NCBI GenBank assembly: GCA_020630035.1
Contig: JAHDCB010000101.1
Location: forward strand, 1 to 6,032
Direction of reading: 5' to 3'
Length of the DNA stretch: 6,032 nucleotides
From: Gammaproteobacteria bacterium
GTDB taxonomy: Bacteria; Pseudomonadota; Gammaproteobacteria; Chromatiales; Chromatiaceae
A program made the translations under genes and the position numbers. The notes beneath the pieces were generated by a model, which was not told the origin of the DNA, did no database searches, and saw only the letters and a list, made by a program, of their open reading frames with translations. Position 1 is the stretch's first letter; every line of letters begins with the position of its first letter. This document shows positions 1 through 6,032 of this stretch, piece by piece.

Positions 1-3000
1 GAGTGAGGGCAATCTGGCGCTGACCGGTCGGGCAAAGACGATGCTGATTATTCATGGCAGTAATTATTACAGCCATGAGATTGAAGCAGTGGTGGAAGGT
101 GTGCCGGGCGTGGCGCGTTCGTTTACGGCGGCATGTGCGATTCAGGATGCGGGCAGTGATACGGATAAGTTGGCGATCTTTTTTCATGCTGCACCGGATC
201 ATGCGGCTGCATTACCTGCCTTGATTCACACCATCCGGCAGGCGGTTGTCAGCCGGATGCATCTGAATCCGGATTATCTGGTGCCGATGGAGCAAGCGGA
301 GATTCCGAAGACTCCGATCGGCAAGATCCGTCGCAACCTGCTGGCGGAACGGTTCCGGGAGGGTATGTTTGCGGACAGGTTGCAGGCATTCAGTCAGGTG
401 CAGGACTATGTGGCACCCCGTAATCAACTGGAACAACGGCTGGCCGATGCCTGGGAGTCTGTGCTGAAGGTTCGTCCGGGTGTGCACGATAATTTCTTTG
501 ATCTGGGTGGTAATTCGATCAAGGCTGTGATGGTGATGAACCAGTTCCAGGCGCAGGTGGCAGCCATTTTTCATCCGGTCTCTTTATTTGATGCGCCCAC
601 GATTGCGGAACTGGCTGACTATTTTGCACAAAATTATCCGCGCTTGTTTCAGGCAGCGGATGTGGCTGAGCAGTCAGATCAGTCACGCCTGACGGAACAC
701 CAGATAGCCCATATGCAGCGCTATCTGCAACATAGCCTCAGTAGCCCGGCGGTGCAGACTGACCTGAGCGGAGGTAAAAATCCACGGGCGGTGTTTATTC
801 TGTCACCAGCCCGTTCTGGCTCTACTCTGCTGCGTGTGATCCTGGCGGGTAATCCTCATTTGTTCAGCCCACCCGAGTTATACCTGATGGGCTTTAACCG
901 GTTGTGTGAACATCAGGAGCGTTATACTGAGCGGTTGGCCTTTCTGCGCGAAGGTGTTTTGCGTGCGGTGATGGCGTTGCAGGATGAGTCGCTGGAGCAG
1001 ACTGAACAACGCATGGCTGAACTGGCAGCACAGGATATCAGTGTCAAGGCCTTGTTCGGGCAGTTGCAGGCCTGGGCCGGGGAGCGGTTGCTGGTGGATA
1101 AAACACCGCCCTATGCGTTTAATCCGGACATTCTGCAACGCTTGGAGGCCGAATTTGAAGACCCTTTGTATATTCATCTGATGCGTCATCCGGCGGGCAT
1201 GATTGCGTCGTTTGAAGAAGCCCGGGTCGATCTGGCTGTGGATGTACATGGGGATGAAGACGGAGCAGTGCCGCTGAGCGCACGGCAGAAGGGTGAGGCC
1301 TGGTGGCTGGTCAGTCACCAGAATATCCGGCATTTTTTGCAGGCGATTCCGGCTGAGCGGCAGCATCTGGTAAAATTTGAAGACCTGGCCAAAGAGCCTG
1401 AGCCAGCGGTGCGGCAATTATGTGACTTTCTGGGCGTGCCTTTCCATGCCGATATGCTGGCCCCGCAAGCGGATAAACAACGCCGCATGACTGATGGCAG
1501 CCATCAATTATCGCGGCTGGCAGGCGATCCGAAATTTCATACCCATCAGGGTATTTCGGCAGAGGCGGCAGATCGCTGGCAGAGTCTGTATACCGAGGAC
1601 TTTTTATCCGCACAGACCTGGCAGATTGCGCGTCAGTATGGCTACCGCTTTGCACCTGGTATCTCCCTGAGCGACTTTCAGGTACAACCGGATCCGGCGA
1701 ACCGCTATCAACCTTTCCCGCTGACCGATATTCAGCAGGCCTATTGGGCCGGTCGGGTCGGCAGTTTTGAACTGGGTGGTTATTCAGTTCATTCGTATAC
1801 TGAAATCGATAGTGTGGATCTGGATATCCGGCGGTTGCAGCAGGCCTGGCAACGCATGGTAGACCGCCATGAGATGTTGCGCACCATTATTCTGCCGGAA
1901 GGTCAGCAACAGATTCTGGACACGTTGCCGCGTTACCACATTCGCGTGCAGGATCTGAGTTATCTGGATGAAGCAGGTGTACAGGCTGAATTAGCAGCGA
2001 CACGTGAACAGCTATCACACCAGGTCTTCGTTCTGGATCAGTGGCCCTTATATGAAATCCGGGTATCCCGCCTGGATGCACGCCATTGCCGGGTGCATCT
2101 CAGCTTTGATGCGATTCTGTTTGATGCCCGCAGTCGTTACATTATCTTTTCCGAATTCCGTCAGTTTTATCAGCAGCCGGACTTGCAGCTGTCGGCATTT
2201 GAGCTGTCATTCCGTGACTATGTGCTGGCGGAACAACGCATCAAAGATTCACCTTTGTATCAGCAATCGCGTGACTACTGGCTGGAACAGCTCACCGAAC
2301 TGCCGGGTGCACCTGAACTGCCACTCGCGATCAATCCAGCGACATTACAACAGCCGAAATTTATCCAGAAAAACCACTTTTTTGCTGAGCCGGACTGGAC
2401 CCGATTGAAGAGCCTGGCCGCCCGGTCGCAGATCAGTCCATCTTGTCTGTTGTTGACCGCCTTTTCCGATGTACTGCGTTTGTGGAACAAGCAGGATCGT
2501 TTCACCATCAACCTGACTGCCTACAATCGTCAGCCGTTGCATGCCGAAGTGAATCAGATCATCGGTGATTTCACCTCCATCATATTGCTGGCGATTGATG
2601 CAGCGGAGAACGACACCTTTATTACGCGGGCGCACCGTTTACAGAAACGCCTGTGGAATAACATCAATCACAACCATTTCAGCGGTGTGGATGTATTGCG
2701 TGAACTGTCACGTCGTCAGGATCATCCGGCCCTGATGCCGGTGGTCTTTACCAGTGTGCTGGGTGATGAAATCAACGAAACCGGTCAGCAGACCACTGAC
2801 TGGCTGGGCAAGATCGCCTTCAATGTGGCGCAGACACCACAGATCTGGTTTGACCATATCGCGTTTGAAGAAGGTGGCGGATTATTGTGTCGCTGGAATG
2901 TGATCGATACCTTGTTTCCGGCGGGTATGATGGACGCGATGTTTGCGGCGTATATTGCTACGCTGCAACATCTCCTGGAACAGGACGCAGCCTGGCAGCA

Positions 3001-5677
3001 TGAGATCTGGCCGCAGACTTCACAGCGGCTGGTGACAGCAGAACAACTGGTACCTCGTCAGCAAGCAAATGCAACGGATGCACCGGTTTCTGAGGCACTC
3101 ATGCACACCTTATTTGCAGAACAGGTGGCGCAACGACCCCAGGCCCCGGCGGTGATCGCAGCGGACCGCACTCTGAGTTATCTGGAATTATCCAGTTGTG
3201 CGAACCAGATCGGCCATCGACTGCGGGCGCTCGGCGTGCAACCCAACCAGTTGGTGGCGGTCGTGCTGGAAAAAGGTTGGCAGCAGGTGGCTGCGGTGAT
3301 GGGTACGCTGGTTGCTGGTGGTGCCTACCTGCCAATTGACCCGGCCTTGCCGGAAGAACGACAACATCACCTGCTGGCGTTTGGTGAAGTACAGGTGGTG
3401 CTGACCGATAGTACCCTGGATGGATTGTTGCACTGGCCTGCATCTGTCCGGCGGGTTTGTGTGGATGACAGCACACTGGCCAGCGAAAGTCGTGCCAGTC
3501 TGGTGCCGTGTCAGAAACCGGAAGACCTGGCGTATGTGATCTTTACTTCTGGCTCCACCGGCCTGCCGAAGGGGGTGATGATTGACCACCGGGGTGTGGT
3601 CAATACCCTGCAAGATATCAATGATCGTTTTGGTGTCGGCCCGCAAGATCGTGCAATTGCCTTATCAGCCCTGAATTTCGACCTGTCGGTATATGACATC
3701 TTCGGCTTACTGGCCGCTGGTGGCACCGTCGTGATGCCACAGACCAGTGATGTGCGCAACCCGGATCGCTGGCTGAAGCTGGTTAATGAGCAGCAGGTGA
3801 CAATCTGGAATACAGTGCCGGCATTTGTCGGCTTATTGACCGACTATGTTGAAAACCATCCGGACAGTCAGATTGACTCACTGCGCCTGATCATGATGAG
3901 TGGCGATTGGATCCCGATCACTTTGCCGGACCGCATTCGTCAGCATAGCAAATGCCCTGAGATCATCAGCCTGGGCGGGGCCACTGAAGCATCCATCTGG
4001 TCGATACAATATCCCATCACCACAACGGATCCCGCCTGGACCAGCATTCCGTATGGCAAACCACTGCGTAACCAGCAATTCCAGGTATTGAATAGCGCAC
4101 TGGAGCCTTGTCCGGTCTGGGTGCCTGGCAAACTATATATCGGCGGCATCGGACTGGCACAGGGTTACTGGCGTGATGCCGAAAAAACGGCGCAGGCATT
4201 TATCCATCATCCGGCTACTGGCGAACGGTTGTATTGCACCGGTGATCTGGGACGTTACCTGCCAGATGGTGACATCGAATTTCTGGGCCGCGAAGACTTT
4301 CAGGTCAAGATACAAGGCTTCCGGGTCGAACTGGGCGAAATTGAAGCCGCACTGATGCAACACCCGGAGATCAGAATCGCCGTCGTGGATGCCCGGGGCG
4401 CCGATCAGGCTGAAAAACAACTGGTCGCTTATTATGTGGTTGAACCAGATACAGCCATTGAGGCCAGTGCACTCCAGACATTTCTGCAACAAAAGCTGCC
4501 CGGCTACATGATTCCGGCAGTGATGATGCCATTAGATGCCTTACCGCTGAGTGCGAACGGAAAAATTGATCGTAAGGCCCTGCCGGAGCCGACGGCAGCA
4601 GCCTGCGCAGCACTCGAGTCAGCCCCTGTGCAACAAGATACGGCAGTTGTGTTCGGTGTGATCGCTGAACTGAAACAGATCGTGGAGGAGATACTGGGAC
4701 AGACCGGTATCGGAGAAACTGACAACCTGTTCCACTTCGGCGCCACCTCCATCCACATGATGCGTATTGTTAACCAATTGGAAAAACAACTGCATTTCCG
4801 TCCGCAGATTGATGCCTTCTACGAAGCTCCCAGTATTCAGGGTCTACTGTCCGCTTATGCCGCTGTACATGGCACACGGGAACACCCGGATAACACCGCC
4901 GATGCGCCAGACTGGCTGGATCAATTCGACTTTATTGCCGACCCTGAACAACGTGCCGCCTTCAAGGCCAGCCAGCCCGGCATCCGCCAGCTGGATGCTC
5001 CGGCACTCACACTGGTGCCAACCAGAAGACCTGACCCAGAATATGCGCAATGGCGTAGTTATCGGTATTTTTCGTCAGCGGCGATCGCACCAGAGGCCTT
5101 TAGCCAGCTACTGGCCGCATTGCGCCAGGTAGATCCGGCCACACCGAAATATCTGTATGGCTCAGCCGGTGGCCTGTATCCGGTGCAGACTTATCTGTAT
5201 ATTAAGCCCGGACGCATCGCCACCGTCGACGGCGGTGTTTATTATTACCACCCGATACAACATCAGTTGCTGCGTTTGTCGGACTCAGAACTGGATGAGC
5301 GCATCTACAACCCGCATATCAATCGCCCGGTCTACCAGCGTGCCGCTTTTGCCATCTTTCTGGTTGCACAATTATCCGCAATAGCGCCCATGTATCAGGA
5401 CTCTGCCCTGCATTTTGCTACCCTGGAGGCCGGGCTGATAGCGCAACTGTTGAGAACTCAGGCACCGGATGCGAACCTGGGCGTCTGCGAAATTGGCGAA
5501 CTGGATTTCGATCGGGTCAGACATCTGTTTGGTCTGGATGACTCGCATCGTCTGATCCACTCTCTGGTCGGCGGTATCCCGGACAGATCAGCAGAAACAG
5601 ACGATACCGCCTACTATCGGGAAGCCTTCACGCCACATGCCGCTAACACCGAAGACCGGGAAGAAGAAGAGTTTTAG
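1..5677 (+). CDS. Hybrid NRPS: acyl-AMP ligase (C-term)-PCP-sulfotransferase-Cy-A(Cys)-PCP-Ox; 5' partial
   Basis: Partial cytoplasmic NRPS megasynthase predicted to build an acyl-thiazole thioester. The frame is open from base 2 through stop TAG 5675-5677, followed by an in-frame second stop TGA at 5678-5680. Codons 2-40 encode ligase-like sequence (GNLALTGRAKT), so ATG 41 is internal and the real start lies upstream. Domains, numbering from ATG 41: ligase C-terminal subdomain to about 110, carrier 1 about 128-197 (Ser159), sulfotransferase about 247-537, Cy about 555-990, cysteine-type A about 1020-1514, carrier 2 about 1537-1608 (Ser1570), Ox about 1625-1846, then an acidic tail to 1878. 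All visible signature residues are intact and there is no internal frameshift, so the enzyme looks functional. There is no thioesterase or reductase, so release needs a partner. The sulfotransferase insertion is odd for this family. I recognise the architecture by domain but not as a named gene. Confidence 0.96.
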   Translation, partial: SEGNLALTGRAKTMLIIHGSNYYSHEIEAVVEGVPGVARSFTAACAIQDAGSDTDKLAIFFHAAPDHAAALPALIHTIRQAVVSRMHLNPDYLVPMEQAEIPKTPIGKIRRNLLAERFREGMFADRLQAFSQVQDYVAPRNQLEQRLADAWESVLKVRPGVHDNFFDLGGNSIKAVMVMNQFQAQVAAIFHPVSLFDAPTIAELADYFAQNYPRLFQAADVAEQSDQSRLTEHQIAHMQRYLQHSLSSPAVQTDLSGGKNPRAVFILSPARSGSTLLRVILAGNPHLFSPPELYLMGFNRLCEHQERYTERLAFLREGVLRAVMALQDESLEQTEQRMAELAAQDISVKALFGQLQAWAGERLLVDKTPPYAFNPDILQRLEAEFEDPLYIHLMRHPAGMIASFEEARVDLAVDVHGDEDGAVPLSARQKGEAWWLVSHQNIRHFLQAIPAERQHLVKFEDLAKEPEPAVRQLCDFLGVPFHADMLAPQADKQRRMTDGSHQLSRLAGDPKFHTHQGISAEAADRWQSLYTEDFLSAQTWQIARQYGYRFAPGISLSDFQVQPDPANRYQPFPLTDIQQAYWAGRVGSFELGGYSVHSYTEIDSVDLDIRRLQQAWQRMVDRHEMLRTIILPEGQQQILDTLPRYHIRVQDLSYLDEAGVQAELAATREQLSHQVFVLDQWPLYEIRVSRLDARHCRVHLSFDAILFDARSRYIIFSEFRQFYQQPDLQLSAFELSFRDYVLAEQRIKDSPLYQQSRDYWLEQLTELPGAPELPLAINPATLQQPKFIQKNHFFAEPDWTRLKSLAARSQISPSCLLLTAFSDVLRLWNKQDRFTINLTAYNRQPLHAEVNQIIGDFTSIILLAIDAAENDTFITRAHRLQKRLWNNINHNHFSGVDVLRELSRRQDHPALMPVVFTSVLGDEINETGQQTTDWLGKIAFNVAQTPQIWFDHIAFEEGGGLLCRWNVIDTLFPAGMMDAMFAAYIATLQHLLEQDAAWQHEIWPQTSQRLVTAEQLVPRQQANATDAPVSEALMHTLFAEQVAQRPQAPAVIAADRTLSYLELSSCANQIGHRLRALGVQPNQLVAVVLEKGWQQVAAVMGTLVAGGAYLPIDPALPEERQHHLLAFGEVQVVLTDSTLDGLLHWPASVRRVCVDDSTLASESRASLVPCQKPEDLAYVIFTSGSTGLPKGVMIDHRGVVNTLQDINDRFGVGPQDRAIALSALNFDLSVYDIFGLLAAGGTVVMPQTSDVRNPDRWLKLVNEQQVTIWNTVPAFVGLLTDYVENHPDSQIDSLRLIMMSGDWIPITLPDRIRQHSKCPEIISLGGATEASIWSIQYPITTTDPAWTSIPYGKPLRNQQFQVLNSALEPCPVWVPGKLYIGGIGLAQGYWRDAEKTAQAFIHHPATGERLYCTGDLGRYLPDGDIEFLGREDFQVKIQGFRVELGEIEAALMQHPEIRIAVVDARGADQAEKQLVAYYVVEPDTAIEASALQTFLQQKLPGYMIPAVMMPLDALPLSANGKIDRKALPEPTAAACAALESAPVQQDTAVVFGVIAELKQIVEEILGQTGIGETDNLFHFGATSIHMMRIVNQLEKQLHFRPQIDAFYEAPSIQGLLSAYAAVHGTREHPDNTADAPDWLDQFDFIADPEQRAAFKASQPGIRQLDAPALTLVPTRRPDPEYAQWRSYRYFSSAAIAPEAFSQLLAALRQVDPATPKYLYGSAGGLYPVQTYLYIKPGRIATVDGGVYYYHPIQHQLLRLSDSELDERIYNPHINRPVYQRAAFAIFLVAQLSAIAPMYQDSALHFATLEAGLIAQLLRTQAPDANLGVCEIGELDFDRVRHLFGLDDSHRLIHSLVGGIPDRSAETDDTAYYREAFTPHAANTEDREEEEF
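2..370 (+). other. Domain: C-terminal subdomain of an acyl-AMP ligase (loading module)
   Basis: This is the mobile C-terminal lid of an ANL-superfamily adenylating enzyme that would charge a carboxylic acid onto carrier 1. Visible marks are the hinge-like GNLALTGRAKT stretch at 8-40, followed by HGSNYYSHEIE (residues 5-15), and near its end PKTPIGKIRR, whose Lys95 matches the A10 catalytic lysine. The HGxNYYxxxIE pattern resembles fatty acyl-AMP ligases and PKS/NRPS loading ligases more than amino-acid A domains. The substrate-binding core lies left of the window, so the acid (fatty, hydroxy or aryl) cannot be deduced. Confidence 0.85.
422..631 (+). other. Domain: carrier protein 1 (PCP/ACP)
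   Basis: Residues about 128-197 form a four-helix carrier domain. The motif DNFFDLGGNSIKAV carries Ser159 (codon 515-517), the predicted 4'-phosphopantetheine site. It directly follows the ligase lid with a linker of about 20 residues, so it is the loading carrier. A linker of about 50 residues, rich in Gln, Ser and His, separates it from the sulfotransferase. Confidence 0.93.
779..1651 (+). other. Domain: PAPS-dependent sulfotransferase embedded in the NRPS
   Basis: Residues about 247-537 match the sulfotransferase fold (Sulfotransfer_3-like). The 5'-phosphosulfate loop reads SPARSGSTLL (residues 255-264, with R258, S259, G260 and S261-T262). A conserved VDKTPPYA segment follows, and then the 3'-phosphate site RHPAGMIAS, with R382 and S390 spaced eight apart as in classical sulfotransferases. 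The expected reaction is transfer of sulfonate from PAPS to a hydroxyl on a carrier-bound chain. Sulfotransferases embedded in assembly lines are known from curacin-type PKSs, where sulfonation of a beta-hydroxyl precedes decarboxylative olefin formation. There is no such partner thioesterase here. The acceptor is unknown. Confidence 0.87.
1703..3010 (+). other. Domain: heterocyclization (Cy) condensation domain
   Basis: Residues about 555-990. It opens with the Cy1 motif FPLTDIQQAYWAGR (559-572). In place of the HHxxxDG of ordinary condensation domains it has the Cy signature DxxxxDxxS as DAILFDARS (D690, D695, S698). Later Cy motifs are also present: IIGDFTS (G842-D843-F844-T845), PVVFTS (T904) and AQTPQIWFDH (D938). 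T904 and D938 correspond to the Thr and Asp proposed for cyclodehydration in this family. The expected activity is amide formation between the chain on carrier 1 and cysteinyl-carrier 2, then cyclization to a thiazoline. Confidence 0.95.
3098..4582 (+). other. Domain: adenylation (A) domain, predicted L-cysteine
   Basis: Residues about 1020-1514 form a complete A domain. A3 is TSGSTGLPKG (1169-1178), A4 is NFDLSVYDIFG, A5 is LGGATEASIW, A8 lies around GREDFQVKIQGFRVELGEIE, and A10 is LSANGKIDRKAL. The specificity positions by alignment to GrsA PheA are D1214, L1215, Y1218, N1257, M1285, S1287, L1311, I1319, W1320 and K1508, giving D-L-Y-N-M-S-L-I-W-K. This differs at one position (Met for Leu at 299) from the classical cysteine code. 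Cysteine also fits the flanking Cy and Ox domains. No methylation or oxidase domain is inserted between A8 and A10. Confidence 0.95.
4649..4864 (+). other. Domain: carrier protein 2 (PCP), GATS-type
   Basis: Residues about 1537-1608. The phosphopantetheine motif is DNLFHFGATSIHMM, with Ser1570 (codon 4748-4750). GATS replaces the usual GGxS, a variant I associate with carriers in thiazoline-forming siderophore NRPSs, and the serine itself is kept. It should hold cysteine, then the thiazoline and thiazole thioester, between the A domain and the Ox domain. Confidence 0.92.
4913..5578 (+). other. Domain: SagB/ThcOx-type FMN-dependent azoline oxidase (Ox)
   Basis: Residues about 1625-1846 show the nitroreductase-like oxidase found in thiazole-making NRPSs such as bleomycin and epothilone. 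Key segments are a lead-in ADPEQRAAFKASQPGIR, the FMN phosphate-binding RSYRYF (R1672, S1673, R1675), YGSAGGLYPVQTYLYI (from about 1706), LEAGLIAQLL, and the closing CEIGELD and LIHSLVGG stretches. The expected reaction is two-electron oxidation of carrier-bound thiazoline to thiazole using FMN. It is C-terminal after the carrier, as in the bleomycin PCP-Ox protein, rather than inserted in the A domain as in epothilone. An acidic tail ending EDREEEEF follows. Confidence 0.93.
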
Positions 5678-5681
5678 TGAC

Positions 5682-5881
5682 ATGCATATGAGCAGCAAAC
5701 GAAAGACCGGCAACCGTAAAGTGCTTGCCTCCACTTTGGGATTGGTATTGCCGCTCTGACAGCCTCAATGGTTGCTCTGACATTAGGGTATGAAAATGCA
5801 GCGATGGTGCTGGGTGGGACGACAGTCGTTGGATTAGTCGCGGTCTTTGTGACTGGTCGTGTTATCCAGAGTAAGGGTTAA
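5682..5881 (+). pseudogene. Small two-helix membrane protein gene interrupted by a -1 frameshift
   Basis: The start ATG 5682 (or ATG 5688 in the same frame) follows the NRPS stop by four bases, suggesting translational coupling. A purine-rich GGAAGAAGAAGAG about ten bases upstream could serve as a weak ribosome site. Frame one gives MHMSSKRKTGNRKVLASTLG and then hits TGA 5757-5759. The -1 frame, open from 5720 to TAA 5879-5881, continues smoothly as two hydrophobic segments (GIGIAALTASMVALTLG and AAMVLGGTTVVGLVAVFV) joined by the short turn YEN and ending TGRVIQSKG. Joined at 5735-5741 this makes a 66-residue protein with a basic N-terminus and two membrane helices, both ends probably cytoplasmic. 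One extra G in the GGG run would restore a single frame. The function is not recognised. It could be a decayed gene, a sequencing error or programmed frameshifting. Confidence 0.5.
5735..5741 (+). promoter_or_regulatory. Candidate -1 slippery heptamer T-TTG-GGA
   Basis: The bases TTTGGGA fit the XXXYYYZ form and lie in the required phase (X_XXY_YYZ) relative to ATG 5682, exactly where the two halves of the membrane-protein frame must be joined. Five bases downstream is a weak imperfect hairpin: ATTG 5747-5750 with CAAT 5766-5769, and GCT 5753-5755 with AGC 5761-5763. The structure is weak, and a TTG-GGA slip is not among the efficient bacterial sites, so chance or a base error remains likely. 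Confidence 0.25.
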
Positions 5882-5904
5882 GGGACATTCTCAATTAGCT
5901 TCAA

Positions 5905-5924
5905 GGCTTGATTTCAGCCCTTTT
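5905..5924 (+). terminator. Weak candidate terminator hairpin after the operon
   Basis: GGCT 5905-5908 pairs with AGCC 5916-5919 around a seven-base loop and is followed by CTTTT. The stem is only four pairs and the T run is short. It competes with another stem, TTCAGC 5913-5918 with GCTGAA 5929-5934. A real intrinsic terminator usually has a longer GC-rich stem, so this is tentative. Confidence 0.2.
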
Positions 5925-5950
5925 CCGCGCTGAATGTGTTACAACTCGTC

Positions 5951-5979
5951 GCAATAGAACGACTATTGCATCATATGCA
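5951..5979. repeat. Short inverted repeats in the 3' intergenic region
   Basis: GCAATAG 5951-5957 and CTATTGC 5963-5969 form a perfect seven-base stem with a five-base loop. TGCAT 5967-5971 and ATGCA 5975-5979 form an overlapping five-base stem, so both cannot form fully at once. No T run follows on either strand. These could be part of a bidirectional terminator or a protein-binding palindrome, or could be chance in AT-rich sequence. Confidence 0.3.
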
Positions 5980-6032
5980 GTGATTGTCTAAGTGGTTTGT
6001 GTCAGACGATAACGTGTTGCACGCCCCTGACC

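Larger units (their letters stand above)
5882..6032. other. Non-coding 3' region, no gene seen
   Basis: After the small membrane frame the sequence turns more AT-rich and has no credible coding frame on either strand. Besides the hairpins listed separately, GTCAG 6001-6005 pairs with CTGAC 6027-6031 around an inner CGTG 6013-6016 and CACG 6020-6023 stem. This compound hairpin ends at the window edge and its role cannot be judged. Confidence 0.5.

Noticed and set aside
878..1417. 179-residue open frame on the minus strand
   Set aside because: It lies wholly inside the sulfotransferase coding region, shows no recognisable motif or ribosome site, and looks like an antisense shadow of a well-conserved plus-strand domain.
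1203..1651. Possibility that the sulfotransferase region is an ordinary linker or a degraded condensation domain
   Set aside because: Both PAPS-binding motifs and the KTPPYA segment are intact at the expected order and spacing, and no condensation-domain motif is present there.
3188..3646. 152-residue open frame on the minus strand over the A domain
   Set aside because: It overlaps the conserved A-domain motifs on the other strand and its translation has no protein-like domain pattern.
4767..5132. 121-residue plus-strand frame inside the NRPS
   Set aside because: It is out of frame with carrier 2 and Ox, and its composition is not protein-like. The main frame carries all conserved motifs.
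5753..5782. Direct repeat GCTCTGACA at 5753-5761 and 5774-5782
   Set aside because: The copies sit 21 bases apart, in frame, and encode a repeated Ala-Leu-Thr within a membrane helix. Low-complexity hydrophobic coding explains it.
6001..6032. Possible integron attC or other recombination site at the right edge
   Set aside because: The nested hairpin is suggestive, but the GTTRRRY and RYYYAAC core boxes are not both present and the site is cut by the window end.
1..6032. tRNA, rRNA, CRISPR array, insertion sequence
   Set aside because: No regularly spaced repeats, transposase motifs, terminal inverted repeats or tRNA-like cloverleaf were seen. Coding sequence accounts for nearly all of the window.

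Overview
The window is almost filled by one very large plus-strand gene that is already open at the left edge and stops at 5677. It encodes a multidomain non-ribosomal peptide synthetase (NRPS). Its visible order is: C-terminal part of an acyl-AMP ligase, carrier protein 1, sulfotransferase, heterocyclization (Cy) domain, cysteine-type adenylation (A) domain, carrier protein 2, and SagB/ThcOx-type FMN oxidase (Ox). Residue numbers in this annotation count from the in-frame ATG at 41. That ATG is not the true start, because the same frame runs open to the left edge and its first codons encode conserved ligase sequence.

How the parts should work together (inference from domain families): the ligase adenylates an unidentified carboxylic acid and loads it on carrier 1. 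The A domain, whose specificity code reads D-L-Y-N-M-S-L-I-W-K, activates L-cysteine onto carrier 2. The Cy domain condenses the two and cyclodehydrates the cysteine to a thiazoline. The Ox domain then oxidizes it to a thiazole. The sulfotransferase between carrier 1 and Cy is the unusual element: it would use PAPS to sulfonate the acyl chain or a later intermediate. The predicted product on carrier 2 is a 2-substituted thiazole-4-carboxyl thioester, possibly sulfated. No thioesterase, reductase or terminal condensation domain is present, so the chain must be passed to or released by another protein outside the window.

Four bases after the NRPS stop begins a reading frame for a small basic, two-helix membrane protein (5682-5881). 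It is broken by a -1 frameshift exactly at a T-TTG-GGA heptamer. It could be a decayed gene, a sequencing error or a programmed frameshift. The last 150 bases (5882-6032) hold no gene that I can see, only a few short inverted repeats, none a convincing terminator.

The organism is probably a Gram-negative proteobacterium, more likely gamma than beta. This rests on moderate GC content, codon use and overall NRPS style, and is a low-confidence guess. The window appears to be the 3' end of a biosynthetic operon read left to right.
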